A stretch of DNA of 64,000 nucleotides from Acinetobacter nectaris CIP 110549 (GTDB lineage Bacteria > Pseudomonadota > Gammaproteobacteria > Pseudomonadales > Moraxellaceae), in assembly GCF_000488215.1 (NCBI RefSeq), contig NZ_KI530712.1:438881-502880 (forward strand), in the 5' to 3' direction. Positions within the stretch are counted from its first letter, which is position 1. Each line of letters begins with the position of its first letter. Both the position numbers and the translations under genes were made by a program. Below are positions 19,054 to 28,437 of the stretch, piece after piece. The notes beneath the pieces are model-generated. The model had not been told where the DNA came from and searched no databases. It saw only the letters and a program-made list of their open reading frames with translations.

Positions 19054-19602
19054 TTATTCATTTTCTAAAAACTCATTCGTAGATAGAATCTGAGAAAAAT
19101 TCATTAACGCCCATAAATAAGCAGTTTGCACATCGGTTGCTAAAACTTTTTTACCATCAGCACTCACTAAGTCTCTTGTTGCTGTTGCATCATGAATAAG
19201 TAAGTTATTGAAACCATGCTCTTTGGCTGCTCTTGTTGTCGAGTCAATACACATATGTGTCATCATACCTGTAATTACCAATGCTTCTATCGCATGATTT
19301 TTTAATATTTCAAGCAAGTTAGTTTTAAAAAAGCTATTTGGATATTGTTTTTCAATAATAATTGCTTTACTACCTATATTTAAATCGTGATGTAATTCTA
19401 CACCGCTTGTATTTACTTCAAAAAAAGAAGCACCTTTCATAAGATTAATATGCTGAACATATATAATTGGTTGTTGTATCTTTTTAAAATAAGCTTCTAG
19501 TCTATTAATTTGATGCAATGCTTCTTGTGGTTTATGTAAAGGGTATTTTCCACCTTCAAAGTAATCATTTTGAACATCAATCACTATAAGTGCTTTTTTC
19601 AT
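19054..19602 (-). CDS. Isochorismatase-like cysteine hydrolase
   Basis: A 182-residue amidohydrolase of the isochorismatase/nicotinamidase fold. The catalytic triad is visible as Asp9 (VIDVQNDYF), Lys85 (IIEKQYPNSF) and Cys118 (THMCIDSTTRAA), with the non-proline cis-peptide region GMMTHMC. It has a catalytic cysteine, so it is a hydrolase of amides or imides rather than true isochorismatase. It is transcribed divergently from the Lrp-family regulator 96 bp away, which probably controls it. Confidence 0.85.
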   Translation of the reverse strand: MKKALIVIDVQNDYFEGGKYPLHKPQEALHQINRLEAYFKKIQQPIIYVQHINLMKGASFFEVNTSGVELHHDLNIGSKAIIIEKQYPNSFFKTNLLEILKNHAIEALVITGMMTHMCIDSTTRAAKEHGFNNLLIHDATATRDLVSADGKKVLATDVQTAYLWALMNFSQILSTNEFLENE

Positions 19603-19698
19603 CAGTTTTTCCTACATAAGTTCTTATATCCATCATAAAAAATAGTATGTAACTGTGATATAACATGCTGAAAGTAATCATATATAAAAGCTTTCATT

Positions 19699-20109
19699 AT
19701 GAAAAAAGATGAAAATATCGATGAGATTGATTTGCAGATATTAAGTTTATTATCGCAAGACTCGCGATTAACACATAAAGAACTCAGCGAACAGGTACAT
19801 CGGACTGGACAAGCTGTAGGTGCTAGAGTACAGCGTTTAATAGATATTGGTATTATTGAAAAATATACAATACAAATTCACGCTTCTGAACAACAGTTTA
19901 TTAGGATTTTTCTAAAAGCACCATTATCAAAAGAATTAGAAGAAAAAATATATTCAAATCCGAAAATTCAATCATTTTATAAAACTTCTGGCCATGCATG
20001 TTATATCATTATGAGTCACTTTATACATGCAGAACTCAATGCATTTTTAGAAGATATTTCAGATGTTGCAAGCTATACCGTTGAATCTGTAGTAACGAAA
20101 AAATTCTAA
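19699..20109 (+). CDS. Lrp/AsnC-family transcriptional regulator
   Basis: A 136-residue Lrp-type regulator. The N-terminal HTH (about 8-55) is DEIDLQILSLLSQDSRLTHKELSEQVHRTGQAVGARVQRL and a RAM-like ligand-binding domain follows. It is slightly shorter than typical Lrp (about 150). It is divergent to the isochorismatase-like hydrolase gene, the usual layout for a local regulator. Its 3' end overlaps the convergent YedK-like gene by 4 bp. Confidence 0.85.
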   Translation: MKKDENIDEIDLQILSLLSQDSRLTHKELSEQVHRTGQAVGARVQRLIDIGIIEKYTIQIHASEQQFIRIFLKAPLSKELEEKIYSNPKIQSFYKTSGHACYIIMSHFIHAELNAFLEDISDVASYTVESVVTKKF

Positions 20110-20765
20110 CCAAACATATTTAATTGGGGTGTTTCTTTCACTAATTTTGCTTTCGGCACATGTAAGCACTCAAACTCATTTACGGGAAATCCTTCTATAA
20201 AGCTTGAAATATTCACAGTCTTTAATGTGAGCCATTCTAAAATACGATGGTGTGGAATAACGATGACTGATCGCTTTATATTTCCCGGCTCATGAAAATC
20301 TTTCATCATAGGGTGATCTATAGCATCCATAGTGAGCATTGTGCTAGATCGTATAATCTTTTCATTTATTTGACATATTTCATAAAGTGCTGCAATAAAA
20401 AAAGCTTGCCCATCTTTACGTCTTACTCCCCATCTCTGAGGTTTACCATCTATATATTTACTTTCATAAAATTCAGTAACGGGAATAACGCCAAACTTAT
20501 AGCGTTGCAAAGCCTGTTGAAAACTTGGTTTTTGCAATAAAGTTTCTTGACGAGCATTATATGTCTTCTTAGAAATTTGTTCGTCTGTTGCCCATTTAGG
20601 GACTAAACCAAATAGTACTTCTCTCCACTCAAAGCCACTACCTGAATGGAATAAAAATGGCAACTCACCCATTGGATATACTTCATCAGCGTATGAAAAC
20701 GTGATTTGTGGTAACCCAAGTTGTTCTACCTGTAAGCGTGTAATTGGCTTAAAATTAGCGCACAT
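20106..20765 (-). CDS. SOS response-associated peptidase family (YedK/HMCES-like)
   Basis: A 219-residue SRAP-domain protein. In this family Cys2, exposed after Met removal, forms a thiazolidine crosslink with abasic sites in single-stranded DNA. Cys2 is present (MCANFK), as are the Asn of YNARQET, the Glu of PVTEFYES and a His in MKDFHEPGN at the expected place. The usual FYEW reads FYES and the HxRMP motif is altered, so this is a diverged branch. No recombination or SOS gene is adjacent. Single gene, minus strand. Confidence 0.82.
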   Translation of the reverse strand: MCANFKPITRLQVEQLGLPQITFSYADEVYPMGELPFLFHSGSGFEWREVLFGLVPKWATDEQISKKTYNARQETLLQKPSFQQALQRYKFGVIPVTEFYESKYIDGKPQRWGVRRKDGQAFFIAALYEICQINEKIIRSSTMLTMDAIDHPMMKDFHEPGNIKRSVIVIPHHRILEWLTLKTVNISSFIEGFPVNEFECLHVPKAKLVKETPQLNMFG

Positions 20766-20837
20766 TAAAAAATACCAAAATCTAATAAACCAATCATAAC
20801 ATTAAAATTGATTGTAAAAAACTCTAGATACCTTATT

Positions 20838-21929
20838 CTAGCCTGCTTTATGTACAGCATTTAAATAATCATCGGACTGCATTTCTAATAATCTAGAGCG
20901 TGTTCTCTCAATTTCAAATGCAAGCTTTTCCCCATGATATAAATCAATAATTGAATCTTCCGAAGTCAATAATAGCTTAACACCTCGATCATAAAACTCG
21001 TCAACCAAGTAAATAAACCTCCTTGTCGCATCATTCAGTTGATCGGTTAAATGAGGTACATCGCTCAATAAAATGGTTTGGTATTTATTGGCAATTTCAA
21101 TAAAATCGGATGGACTTCTAGGCTGTAAACATAATTCAGAAAAGTGACACCACAATACATCATCACTTAACCCAAGTGTTTTCACTTGGCGATGGTTTAT
21201 TTCTATACTTTCATTTAATTTTTTTTGTGACTGTGTCAGTGCATCAAATCTTTCTTGAATCCAAAGTCGAGATTCTTCATTTAGTGGAGTTTTAAATAGT
21301 TGCGCTTGTTTAAGTATTCTCAGTCTATAATCTACGCCAGCATCTACATTTAGAATATGACAATTACTTTTCACCATATCAATCGTTGGTAAGAATCTAT
21401 CTCTGTGTAATCCATCTTTATATAGCCCATCAGGAGCAATATTCGATGTTGCAATGAGTGTTAATCCGCGTTGAAAAAGCTTTTGAAATAAATCACTAAG
21501 GATCATTGCATCAGGTACATTAGATACAAAAAACTCATCAAAGCAAATTACCACTGCATCATGATGAATTTGATCCGCAACAATATCTAAAGGGTTTTGC
21601 TTTCCCGTATGCTTATGAAGCTCTTTATGAACATACTGCATAAAATGATGAAAATGTAGTCTTAATTTTTTTTCTAATGGCAATGCATCAAAAAACTGAT
21701 CCATTAGCCATGTTTTTCCTCTTCCTACACCACCCCACATATATACACCCATTGGATAACTTTTTTTCTTAAAGAAAGAAAAAAAACCTTTAGATGTATT
21801 TTCTTGCTCTATTAGTTGATGCCATACGGTATCAAGTGCTTTTACTGCATTTTGTTGTGCTTCATCTGCAATAAATTGCCCTGATGCAATTGCATCCTCA
21901 TAACGAGCCATTGGGGATAATTGTTTCAT
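20838..21929 (-). CDS. zapE: Cell division protein ZapE (AFG1-like ATPase)
   Basis: A 363-residue AFG1/ZapE ATPase. Walker A is GGVGRGKTWLMDQF and Walker B is VVICFDEFFVSNVPDA. The family segments LRLHFHHFMQYVH and FIYLVDEFYDRGVKL are also present. In E. coli ZapE associates with the Z ring and is needed under stress. Length is typical. It lies downstream of pyrF on the same strand but a terminator hairpin sits between them, so it may have its own promoter. Confidence 0.9.
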   Translation of the reverse strand: MKQLSPMARYEDAIASGQFIADEAQQNAVKALDTVWHQLIEQENTSKGFFSFFKKKSYPMGVYMWGGVGRGKTWLMDQFFDALPLEKKLRLHFHHFMQYVHKELHKHTGKQNPLDIVADQIHHDAVVICFDEFFVSNVPDAMILSDLFQKLFQRGLTLIATSNIAPDGLYKDGLHRDRFLPTIDMVKSNCHILNVDAGVDYRLRILKQAQLFKTPLNEESRLWIQERFDALTQSQKKLNESIEINHRQVKTLGLSDDVLWCHFSELCLQPRSPSDFIEIANKYQTILLSDVPHLTDQLNDATRRFIYLVDEFYDRGVKLLLTSEDSIIDLYHGEKLAFEIERTRSRLLEMQSDDYLNAVHKAG

Positions 21930-21966
21930 AAGTTAATTCTTTAAGTTAAACAATCAATTGTTTAAA

Positions 21967-21988
21967 AAGCCCACATGAAAGTGGGCTT
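21967..21988 (-). terminator. Terminator after pyrF
   Basis: On the minus strand AAGCCCAC/GTGGGCTT is an 8-bp stem with a 6-nt loop followed by a T5 run, 12 bp past the pyrF stop. Confidence 0.7.
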
Positions 21989-21999
21989 AACAATACACC

Positions 22000-22683
22000 T
22001 TAAGCAATAGAGTCTAGTATATTTACTAAAGTCTGCCTTGGATTTTCTGATTGAGTAATCGGACGTCCAATTACTAAATGTGTTGCACCATTTTCAATGG
22101 CTTGCTTCGGCGTAACAATTCTTTTTTGATCATCTATATTTGCACCTACAGGACGAATCCCTGGTGTAACCAATGAAAAATCTGAACCAAGCTCTTCATG
22201 CAAAAAAGTTGCTTCTTGTGCGGAACAAACCACACCATCTAAACCTGAGTCTTTAGTAAGTCGTGCCAAACGTCTTACATGATCCATAGGATTAACATCT
22301 AAACCTATTTCTCTTAAATCTTCTTGTTCCATAGAAGTAAGTACAGTCACAGCAATAAGCTGTGTTTGGTAATTACCCTTTTTCAAACGCTCAACACATG
22401 TTTCCATCATTTTTCGACCGCCTGATGCATGAACATTAACCATCCATACACCCAAATCAGCAGCTGCACAAACAGCTTGTGCTGTTGTATTTGGAATATC
22501 ATGAAACTTTAAATCTAAGAAAACATCAAAACCACGTTGATGAAGTGCTTTAACAACTTTCGGCCCTTCATTCGTAAACAACTCCTTACCAACTTTCAAT
22601 CGGCAAAGTTGAGGGTCAAGCTGATCTGCCAACGTTAAAGCATCTTTTTCACTTTTTGCATCTAAGGCAACAATAATACTCAA
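22000..22683 (-). CDS. pyrF: Orotidine 5'-phosphate decarboxylase
   Basis: A 227-residue TIM-barrel enzyme for the last step of UMP synthesis. The catalytic signature [10 protein letters not shown] gives Asp57, Lys59 and Asp62. VTPGIRP and the C-terminal [12 protein letters not shown] bind phosphate. The start is TTG at 22683 (reads [10 protein letters not shown]), because no upstream ATG is in frame and family members begin here. lapA lies just upstream, as in many gammaproteobacteria, with a hairpin at 22709-22732 between them. Confidence 0.94.
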   Translation of the reverse strand: MSIIVALDAKSEKDALTLADQLDPQLCRLKVGKELFTNEGPKVVKALHQRGFDVFLDLKFHDIPNTTAQAVCAAADLGVWMVNVHASGGRKMMETCVERLKKGNYQTQLIAVTVLTSMEQEDLREIGLDVNPMDHVRRLARLTKDSGLDGVVCSAQEATFLHEELGSDFSLVTPGIRPVGANIDDQKRIVTPKQAIENGATHLVIGRPITQSENPRQTLVNILDSIA

Positions 22684-22708
22684 AGGTTTAGCCCTAACTA
22701 AATAATAA

Positions 22709-22732
22709 CAAAGCCCATTATAATGGGCTTTG
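22709..22732 (-). terminator. Hairpin spanning the lapA stop codon
   Basis: CAAAGCCCATT pairs with AATGGGCTTTG. The lapA stop lies in the loop and a loosely T-rich stretch follows on the minus strand. It could reduce readthrough from lapA into pyrF. The tail is weak, so partial termination is more likely than full. Confidence 0.45.
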
Positions 22733-23083
22733 ATTGTTTGAGTTAATATCTAATACAGTTTTTTCGTGTCGAGTTTGAGCAACTGCATCTGCTGCTGCAG
22801 TTTTTGCAATCTCAATCTGCTCTTTTCTTAAACGTTCAATTTCTTTATGCAAACGTTTAATTTCCCAACGATTCTGAAAAACTCGGAATACTTGAACACC
22901 AAGCAGTAAGCCGATTGCAACACCTAGTGCTAACGTAATTAAAACAAGTAAACCTAAGCGCATTTCAGGAATATCATGGGTAAACCATAAATCCACAGTA
23001 ACAGGTGTACTATTTATAAGAACAAGCCCCAAAGAGTACGCAAATATGACGATCAGTAAAATAATTAGTATAAAGCGCATCAT
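22718..23083 (-). CDS. lapA: LapA-family lipopolysaccharide assembly protein A domain protein
   Basis: A 121-residue inner-membrane protein with two N-terminal hydrophobic helices (about 3-22 and 42-65). A cytoplasmic coiled-coil-like segment ([24 protein letters not shown]) follows. This is the DUF1049/LapA layout; in E. coli LapA works with LapB and FtsH to control LpxC. No lapB is seen next to it, unlike in E. coli. It lies between ihfB and pyrF, the conserved position. The asparagine-rich tail overlaps a hairpin. Confidence 0.85.
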   Translation of the reverse strand: MMRFILIILLIVIFAYSLGLVLINSTPVTVDLWFTHDIPEMRLGLLVLITLALGVAIGLLLGVQVFRVFQNRWEIKRLHKEIERLRKEQIEIAKTAAADAVAQTRHEKTVLDINSNNQSPL

Positions 23084-23108
23084 AATCTCACCATGCTTAT
23101 TTTAAATT

Positions 23109-23414
23109 TTAGTTATTTAGAGAGTCGTTTACTGCATCTCTTAAGGCTTTTCCTGGTTTAAAATGTGGTACAGCCTTCGCAGCAACTTCAACAGATTTAC
23201 CTGTTTTAGGGTTACGTCCAACACGAGGGTCGCGATGATGTAATGCAAAACTTCCAAAACCACGAATTTCTATACGATTATCAGAAGATAATGTATCAAT
23301 CATTTGATCAATCATGATTCTAACCGCTTCTTCCACCAAAGGTTCTGCAAGATGGGGATTTTTTAAAGCAATTCGTTGTATTAAATCAGATTTATTTAGT
23401 GCTTCTATAGTCAT
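23109..23414 (-). CDS. ihfB: Integration host factor beta subunit
   Basis: A 101-residue DNA-bending HU/IHF-fold protein. [26 protein letters not shown] contains the beta-arm with the proline that intercalates DNA, and [13 protein letters not shown] is the C-terminal part. The RGFGSF and HxRxPRxGRNPKTG pattern is of IHF-beta type. It follows rpsA on the same strand, the conserved rpsA-ihfB order, but a terminator hairpin lies between, so it probably has its own promoter in 23415-23477. Confidence 0.93.
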   Translation of the reverse strand: MTIEALNKSDLIQRIALKNPHLAEPLVEEAVRIMIDQMIDTLSSDNRIEIRGFGSFALHHRDPRVGRNPKTGKSVEVAAKAVPHFKPGKALRDAVNDSLNN

Positions 23415-23477
23415 CTATGACCTCATTGATTTCTAGCGACTTTTATTTGTAAGTTTATAATAACCTGTTTAAATACA

Positions 23478-23515
23478 AAACGGTAGCGCAGTAAGCCTAT
23501 ACTACACTACCGTTT
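23478..23515 (-). terminator. Terminator between rpsA and ihfB
   Basis: AAACGGTAG pairs with CTACCGTTT and the stem extends to 16 bp with two G-U pairs in the minus-strand RNA; the loop has 6 nt. A TTTT tract follows on the minus strand. It lies about 55 bp past the rpsA stop. Confidence 0.7.
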
Positions 23516-23570
23516 ACAGTAATTAACCAATAAAGTATCAATTAGTTACACTAATATCAACTTTTTTGAA

Positions 23571-25244
23571 TTACTTCATTTGTGCTTTAATTAAGTCACC
23601 AATTGTCTTAGGACCTTTGTCTTGAGACGCATTAGTTTGACGTAAGTTAGCAACAGCTTCACGTTGTTCAGCTTCATCTTTCGCTTTAACAGAAAGATTA
23701 ATTGTACGTGACTTACGGTCAACGTTTACAATTTTAGCTTCAACTTCTTGACCAACTTCTAGAAGTTTAGTTGCATCTTCAACGCGATCATGGTTTATTT
23801 CAGAAGCTTTTAATTGAGCTTCAACTTCATCAGCAAGTTTAACAGTAGCGCCACGTGCATCAACTGCAGTGATTGTACCTTTAACCAACGCACCACGTTC
23901 GTTTGTAGCTAGGAAGTCGTTGAATGGATCGCTATTTAACTGTTTAATACCTAGGCTGATACGGTTGCCTTCAGCATCTACAGAAAGAATAACTGCTTCA
24001 ACAGTGTCGCCTTTCTTGTAACGACGGATAGCTTCTTCTCCTTGCTCGTTCCAAGAAATATCAGACAAGTGAACTAGACCATCGATACCACCTGGTAGAC
24101 CGATGAAGATACCGAAGTCAGTGATAGACTTGATAGTACCAGAAACTTTTTCACCTTTGTCATGGTTCTTAGCAAACTCTTCCCATGGGTTAGCACGAGT
24201 TTGTTTAATACCAAGAGAAATACGACGACGTTCTTCGTCAACTTCAAGAACCATAACATCAACTTCATCACCAATCTGAACAACTTTAGATGGGTGGATG
24301 TTTTTGTTTGTGTGATCCATTTCTGAAACGTGTACAAGACCTTCTACACCTTCAGCAATTTCAGCGAAGCAACCGTAGTCAGTTAAGTTAGTTACACGTG
24401 CTTTAACAATTGAACCTTTAGGGTAACGGCTCATGATTGCTAACCATGGATCTTCACCAAGTTGTTTAAGACCTAGTGATACACGGTTACGCTCGCGGTC
24501 AAACTTAAGTACTTTAACTGTAACTTCTTGACCAACTTCAACAACTTCAGAAGGATGCTTGATACGTTTCCAAGCCATATCTGTAATGTGAAGAAGACCA
24601 TCAATACCGCCAAGATCAACGAAAGCGCCGTAGTCAGTAAGGTTTTTAATTGTACCTGTAACTGTTTGACCTTCTTCAAGTTGAGCAAGTAATGCTTCAC
24701 GGTCAGCTGAAGATTCAGCTTCCATTACTGCACGACGAGATACAACAACGTTGTTACGTTTAGCATCAAGTTTGATTACTTTGAACTCTAACTCTTTACC
24801 TTCAAGGTGAGTTGTGTCACGGATTGGACGAGTATCTACCAATGAACCTGGTAAGAACGCGCGAACAGGACCGATGTCAACAGTGAAACCGCCTTTAACT
24901 TTACCAGAAATAACACCAGTAACGATTTCGCCATCTTCAAAGATTTTTTCAAGTTTAGTCCAAGTTTCAGCACGCTTCGCTTTCTCACGTGATAGAACTG
25001 TTTGACCCATGCCGTTGTCAAGTGCTTCAACAACAACATCTACATTATCACCAACTTGAACTTCTAGCTCACGTTGGTCATTTAAGAATTCTGCACGGTC
25101 AACAATACCTTCTGATTTAAGGCCAGTGTCAACAGTTACCCAGTCAGAATCGATGTTTACAACAACACCTTGGATGACTGCACCCTTTTCAACGTTTAAG
25201 TTTAATTCGCTTTCTTCAAAGAGGGCTGCAAAAGATTCGGTCAT
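23571..25244 (-). CDS. rpsA: 30S ribosomal protein S1
   Basis: A 557-residue protein with six S1 RNA-binding repeats. The last four show the [18 protein letters not shown] / [19 protein letters not shown] type of strand pattern. Length matches E. coli S1. It unwinds and recruits mRNA on the small subunit. Codon use is visibly biased toward common codons, as expected for a highly expressed gene. The order cmk-rpsA-ihfB is conserved in gammaproteobacteria. A leader of about 80 nt precedes the start and may carry autoregulation; a promoter candidate is at 25332-25361. Confidence 0.97.
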   Translation of the reverse strand: MTESFAALFEESELNLNVEKGAVIQGVVVNIDSDWVTVDTGLKSEGIVDRAEFLNDQRELEVQVGDNVDVVVEALDNGMGQTVLSREKAKRAETWTKLEKIFEDGEIVTGVISGKVKGGFTVDIGPVRAFLPGSLVDTRPIRDTTHLEGKELEFKVIKLDAKRNNVVVSRRAVMEAESSADREALLAQLEEGQTVTGTIKNLTDYGAFVDLGGIDGLLHITDMAWKRIKHPSEVVEVGQEVTVKVLKFDRERNRVSLGLKQLGEDPWLAIMSRYPKGSIVKARVTNLTDYGCFAEIAEGVEGLVHVSEMDHTNKNIHPSKVVQIGDEVDVMVLEVDEERRRISLGIKQTRANPWEEFAKNHDKGEKVSGTIKSITDFGIFIGLPGGIDGLVHLSDISWNEQGEEAIRRYKKGDTVEAVILSVDAEGNRISLGIKQLNSDPFNDFLATNERGALVKGTITAVDARGATVKLADEVEAQLKASEINHDRVEDATKLLEVGQEVEAKIVNVDRKSRTINLSVKAKDEAEQREAVANLRQTNASQDKGPKTIGDLIKAQMK

Positions 25245-25331
25245 GATATACCTGATAAAGTCAGCGGTCTTGGATCAGTCAAGGCCGGTTTAGTTACGTC
25301 TATACACTATCTACTAAGTTACTGATCGAGC

Positions 25332-25361
25332 AGTATATAAACTAATCTGTTACGCTAACAA
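25332..25361 (-). promoter_or_regulatory. Candidate sigma-70 promoter for rpsA
   Basis: On the minus strand TTGTTA (25361-25356) and TATACT (25337-25332) are separated by 18 bp, in the short gap and 3' end of cmk. Transcription would start near 25325 and give a leader of about 80 nt before rpsA. Confidence 0.45.
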
Positions 25362-26036
25362 GCTATCGATATATTGCTTCATGGTTTGAAACACTTCATC
25401 AATAGTTAATTCTGAACTATCAATGACATATGCATCTGAAGCTGGCTTCAACGGCGCGACTTCACGCTCCGTATCTCGCTTATCTCTAGCTTCTATGTTG
25501 GCTAAAATGGCAGATATTTTAGCATCAACGCCCATTCCCTGCAACTGGTTATATCGACGTGTTGCTCGAGATTTGGCAGATGCTGTTAAATATATCTTTG
25601 CAATCGCATTTGGAAATACTACTGTTCCCATATCTCGACCATCTGCAACAAGACCTGGTGCTTGTGCAAAAGCATACTGACGGCTTAATAGAGCCTGTCT
25701 TAATTCCTGAACAACTGCAACTTTAGATGCATACTCACCCACTTGTTCAGTTCGAATCAACTTTGTTACATCTTCACCATTTAAGACCACACGTACACCT
25801 TGTTCTGTCGGTGTAAATCCAATATCTAAGCTCTCTGCAATCTCAATACAAACTTTTAAATTCTCAACATCAGTTAGAGTATCTAAGCGATTTTCTTTCG
25901 CCAGTGCTAAGCCCAAAAGACGATATAATGCACCAGAGTCAAGTAAGTGATATTGATAATGAGCCGCTATTTTTGCAGCAAGTGTTCCTTTACCAGATCC
26001 GCTTGGACCATCAATGGTAATAATATGTGTTGTCAT
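25350..26036 (-). CDS. cmk: Cytidylate kinase
   Basis: A 228-residue (d)CMP kinase. The P-loop is [11 protein letters not shown] (about 10-20), the [13 protein letters not shown] segment binds CMP, and the arginine-rich lid is [13 protein letters not shown]. Length is typical of the bacterial long form. It lies immediately upstream of rpsA, a conserved pair, and the rpsA promoter appears to overlap its 3' end. A gap of 48 bp separates it from tadA upstream. Confidence 0.95.
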   Translation of the reverse strand: MTTHIITIDGPSGSGKGTLAAKIAAHYQYHLLDSGALYRLLGLALAKENRLDTLTDVENLKVCIEIAESLDIGFTPTEQGVRVVLNGEDVTKLIRTEQVGEYASKVAVVQELRQALLSRQYAFAQAPGLVADGRDMGTVVFPNAIAKIYLTASAKSRATRRYNQLQGMGVDAKISAILANIEARDKRDTEREVAPLKPASDAYVIDSSELTIDEVFQTMKQYIDSLLA

Positions 26037-26084
26037 AAGTTCTATTTCCGAAATACTTAGGCTATTTTAGATAACAAAAACAAT

Positions 26085-26579
26085 TTATTGTTTCCGTTCT
26101 AATTTCTTATGTTCACGGCGCATTTTAAAAAAGTTACTCAGTTGTGTAGAACACTCTTGCCCCATACACCCACATTGGAAATCAAATTTATGGTTATAAT
26201 AACCTTCATCTAATAAAGCCCGAGCACTCATTAATGCACCAGCTTTAGGCTCAGGGGTTGCAAAAATAACCTTACTTATTCTTGCATGAATCAGTGCACC
26301 AACACACATCGTACAAGGCTCTAAGGTCACATAAAGCACAGCATCTTTAGGTAATCTATAGTTTTGAATATTCTTACAAGCATCTTGAATTGCAAGAATT
26401 TCAGCATGTGCTGTAGGGTCATGAGAAGTTATCAATTGGTTTCGGCCTACGCCAAGTAGCTTATGCTCACTTACAATAACAGCGCCTACAGGAACTTCTT
26501 GACTATTTGCCGCAATTTCTGCTTGCTCAAAAGCAAGTTGCATCCACTGAAAATCTTCTACACTAAAATTTTCTTTCAT
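26085..26579 (-). CDS. tadA: tRNA-specific adenosine deaminase
   Basis: A 164-residue zinc enzyme that converts A34 to inosine in tRNA-Arg(ACG). Zinc and proton-shuttle residues are His58 and Glu60 (TAHAEILAIQ) and the cysteines of LEPCTMC at 89 and 92. Length is typical. The start overlaps the last base of the upstream enoyl-CoA hydratase-family stop, so the two are cotranscribed with ung. Confidence 0.93.
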   Translation of the reverse strand: MKENFSVEDFQWMQLAFEQAEIAANSQEVPVGAVIVSEHKLLGVGRNQLITSHDPTAHAEILAIQDACKNIQNYRLPKDAVLYVTLEPCTMCVGALIHARISKVIFATPEPKAGALMSARALLDEGYYNHKFDFQCGCMGQECSTQLSNFFKMRREHKKLERKQ

Positions 26580-27700
26580 TAAATAATATCGTACTGCTTT
26601 AGCAGACTATTCCAACTTTCAATCGTGGTCACAGGTGGACACGAGGCAAGAATACCTACAAGTGTATATTCTTGAATAGATTGCCATTGAGGAGATAAAT
26701 CCTTATCTATAAGACGTGCTCGCACACCCTCCACAAAGTCTGAATGTCGAATTTTCCACGCAGAAATTTCCTTCTCTAAAGCAAAAACCTCAGCCCATGA
26801 ATGCCCTTGACGCCCCCATTTCCATAGGAGCCAAGTAATTGCAACTGTGGCAGGAGATCCTTTTTGTAGGTTCTCACTTGCTTGCCTTAGCCAATCACTT
26901 CTTGCTTCACTTAAGCCAACAATAGCGTCATAGTCTTGTTCAAAATAATTACCACGACAAACCGTATGTATTGCGTCCAATGAACTTTGTAATGGCCCTA
27001 CAGCAACAGGACAATGCATACTATTTAGCACATCATCTAAGGCTCTAAATTTGCCAGCAGGATAGTCTTCCCAGCAAATATTTAGCAACTTATCGAGTAC
27101 AACATCTCTACTCGCTTCACAAATATGTGTGGCCCAACCAATCGCATATGCACCTGCCGATGTCATAATTGACCCTGTTAACCCAGTAAATAGCCCGATT
27201 GATCCTCTATCCGCAAGAAACCGGCTCGCGCCAACATCCGGATATAAACCGATATTAATTTCAGGCATTGCTAGCCGAGAACTAGGCGTTACAAGTCTAA
27301 ATGGCGCTGCCATAAATAGACCGAGTCCACCACCCATTACATAACCTTCACCCCATACAACAATAGGTTTAATATAGCTATGTAATAATAAGTCTAATGC
27401 ATATTCTTTCTCAAAAAAGCTTTCCGCACCAACCTCATCATCTTCAAGTATGAGCTGTCTCAGTTTTCTAACATCACCACCTGCACAAAATGCTTTTGGG
27501 GTGGTTGAGTCAAACCATATTGCGCTTACTTGATCGTCATATTGAAAGTCCGTGAAGATCTGTGTAAGTGCGGTAACTAAAGAAATATCTAATGCATGTA
27601 AGGTTTTAGGTCGATTTAAACGAATCATCACCCAACCATTAATATACTTTTCAACCAAAATATCGCTATGATATTGGTGTAATTCTACTTTTTCTATCAT
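26579..27700 (-). CDS. Enoyl-CoA hydratase/isomerase family protein, 3-hydroxyisobutyryl-CoA hydrolase-like
   Basis: About 373 residues of crotonase fold. The N-terminal NRPKTLHALDISLV and the oxyanion-hole segments KAFCAGGDVRKL and GYVMGGGLGLFMAAPFRL are present, as is the MPEINIGLYPDVGASRFL segment with a catalytic Glu. The long C-terminal part distinguishes the HIBCH-like branch from plain enoyl-CoA hydratases. The ATG at 27700 overlaps the ung stop as ATGA; a TTG further upstream lies inside ung. Substrate is inferred from family only, since no valine-catabolism genes are adjacent. Confidence 0.85.
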   Translation of the reverse strand: MIEKVELHQYHSDILVEKYINGWVMIRLNRPKTLHALDISLVTALTQIFTDFQYDDQVSAIWFDSTTPKAFCAGGDVRKLRQLILEDDEVGAESFFEKEYALDLLLHSYIKPIVVWGEGYVMGGGLGLFMAAPFRLVTPSSRLAMPEINIGLYPDVGASRFLADRGSIGLFTGLTGSIMTSAGAYAIGWATHICEASRDVVLDKLLNICWEDYPAGKFRALDDVLNSMHCPVAVGPLQSSLDAIHTVCRGNYFEQDYDAIVGLSEARSDWLRQASENLQKGSPATVAITWLLWKWGRQGHSWAEVFALEKEISAWKIRHSDFVEGVRARLIDKDLSPQWQSIQEYTLVGILASCPPVTTIESWNSLLKQYDII

Positions 27701-28410
27701 ATATCTAGCTGCCAACAAATAGGTTGCATATTATTTTTTTCAAGATAGCTGTTTGTTTTTGAAAATACTTTACAGCCAAAAAAACCGCCTCGATTCGCTG
27801 CTAAAGGAGATGGATGTGCAGCCGTTAAAACAAGATGTTTATCTCTTAAAATACGTTGCCCTTTGCGCTGAGCATAAGCACCCCATAAAATAAATACAAT
27901 ATTTTCTTTTGTCTCATTAAGCACATCAATAATATAGTCTGTAAAGTCTTCCCAACCCTGTTTTTGATGTGATGTTGGTTGTCCTGCTGCAACAGTTAAA
28001 ACACTATTTAACAACAATACGCCTTGGTTTGCCCAACTGGTAAGATCACCATGTATTGATGGTTTCACACCTAAGTCTGTATTAAGTTCATGAAAAATAT
28101 TACGCAAAGATGGTGGTATAGCAATACCTTTTTGCACAGAAAAGCTCAAACCATGGGCTTGATTCGGCCCATGATATGGATCTTGACCTAAAATAACAAC
28201 TTTCACATTATTTAGTGGCGTTAAATTCAATGCATTAAAAATAAGATGGCTTGGTGGGTAAACAACAGTTTCCGCCTTTTTTTCTTCTAACAAAAATTGG
28301 CGTAAATGATCCATTTTAGGACCAATTAGAAAATCTTGTAGCGCATCTTTCCACAGTGGCTCTAATTGTACTTTATCTAACTTCTGTTGTTGCTGTTGCG
28401 TCAATGACAT
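27697..28410 (-). CDS. ung: Uracil-DNA glycosylase
   Basis: A 237-residue family 1 UDG that removes uracil from DNA. The water-activating loop GQDPYHGPNQAHGLSFSV carries Asp77 and His80. The minor-groove loop AAHPSPLAANRGGFFGC carries the catalytic His. Length is typical. It is the first gene of ung - HIBCH-like - tadA on the minus strand, with a 4-bp ATGA overlap to the next gene. Confidence 0.95.
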   Translation of the reverse strand: MSLTQQQQQKLDKVQLEPLWKDALQDFLIGPKMDHLRQFLLEEKKAETVVYPPSHLIFNALNLTPLNNVKVVILGQDPYHGPNQAHGLSFSVQKGIAIPPSLRNIFHELNTDLGVKPSIHGDLTSWANQGVLLLNSVLTVAAGQPTSHQKQGWEDFTDYIIDVLNETKENIVFILWGAYAQRKGQRILRDKHLVLTAAHPSPLAANRGGFFGCKVFSKTNSYLEKNNMQPICWQLDI

Positions 28411-28437
28411 TGAAAAAACCGTATACCTATAATAAAT

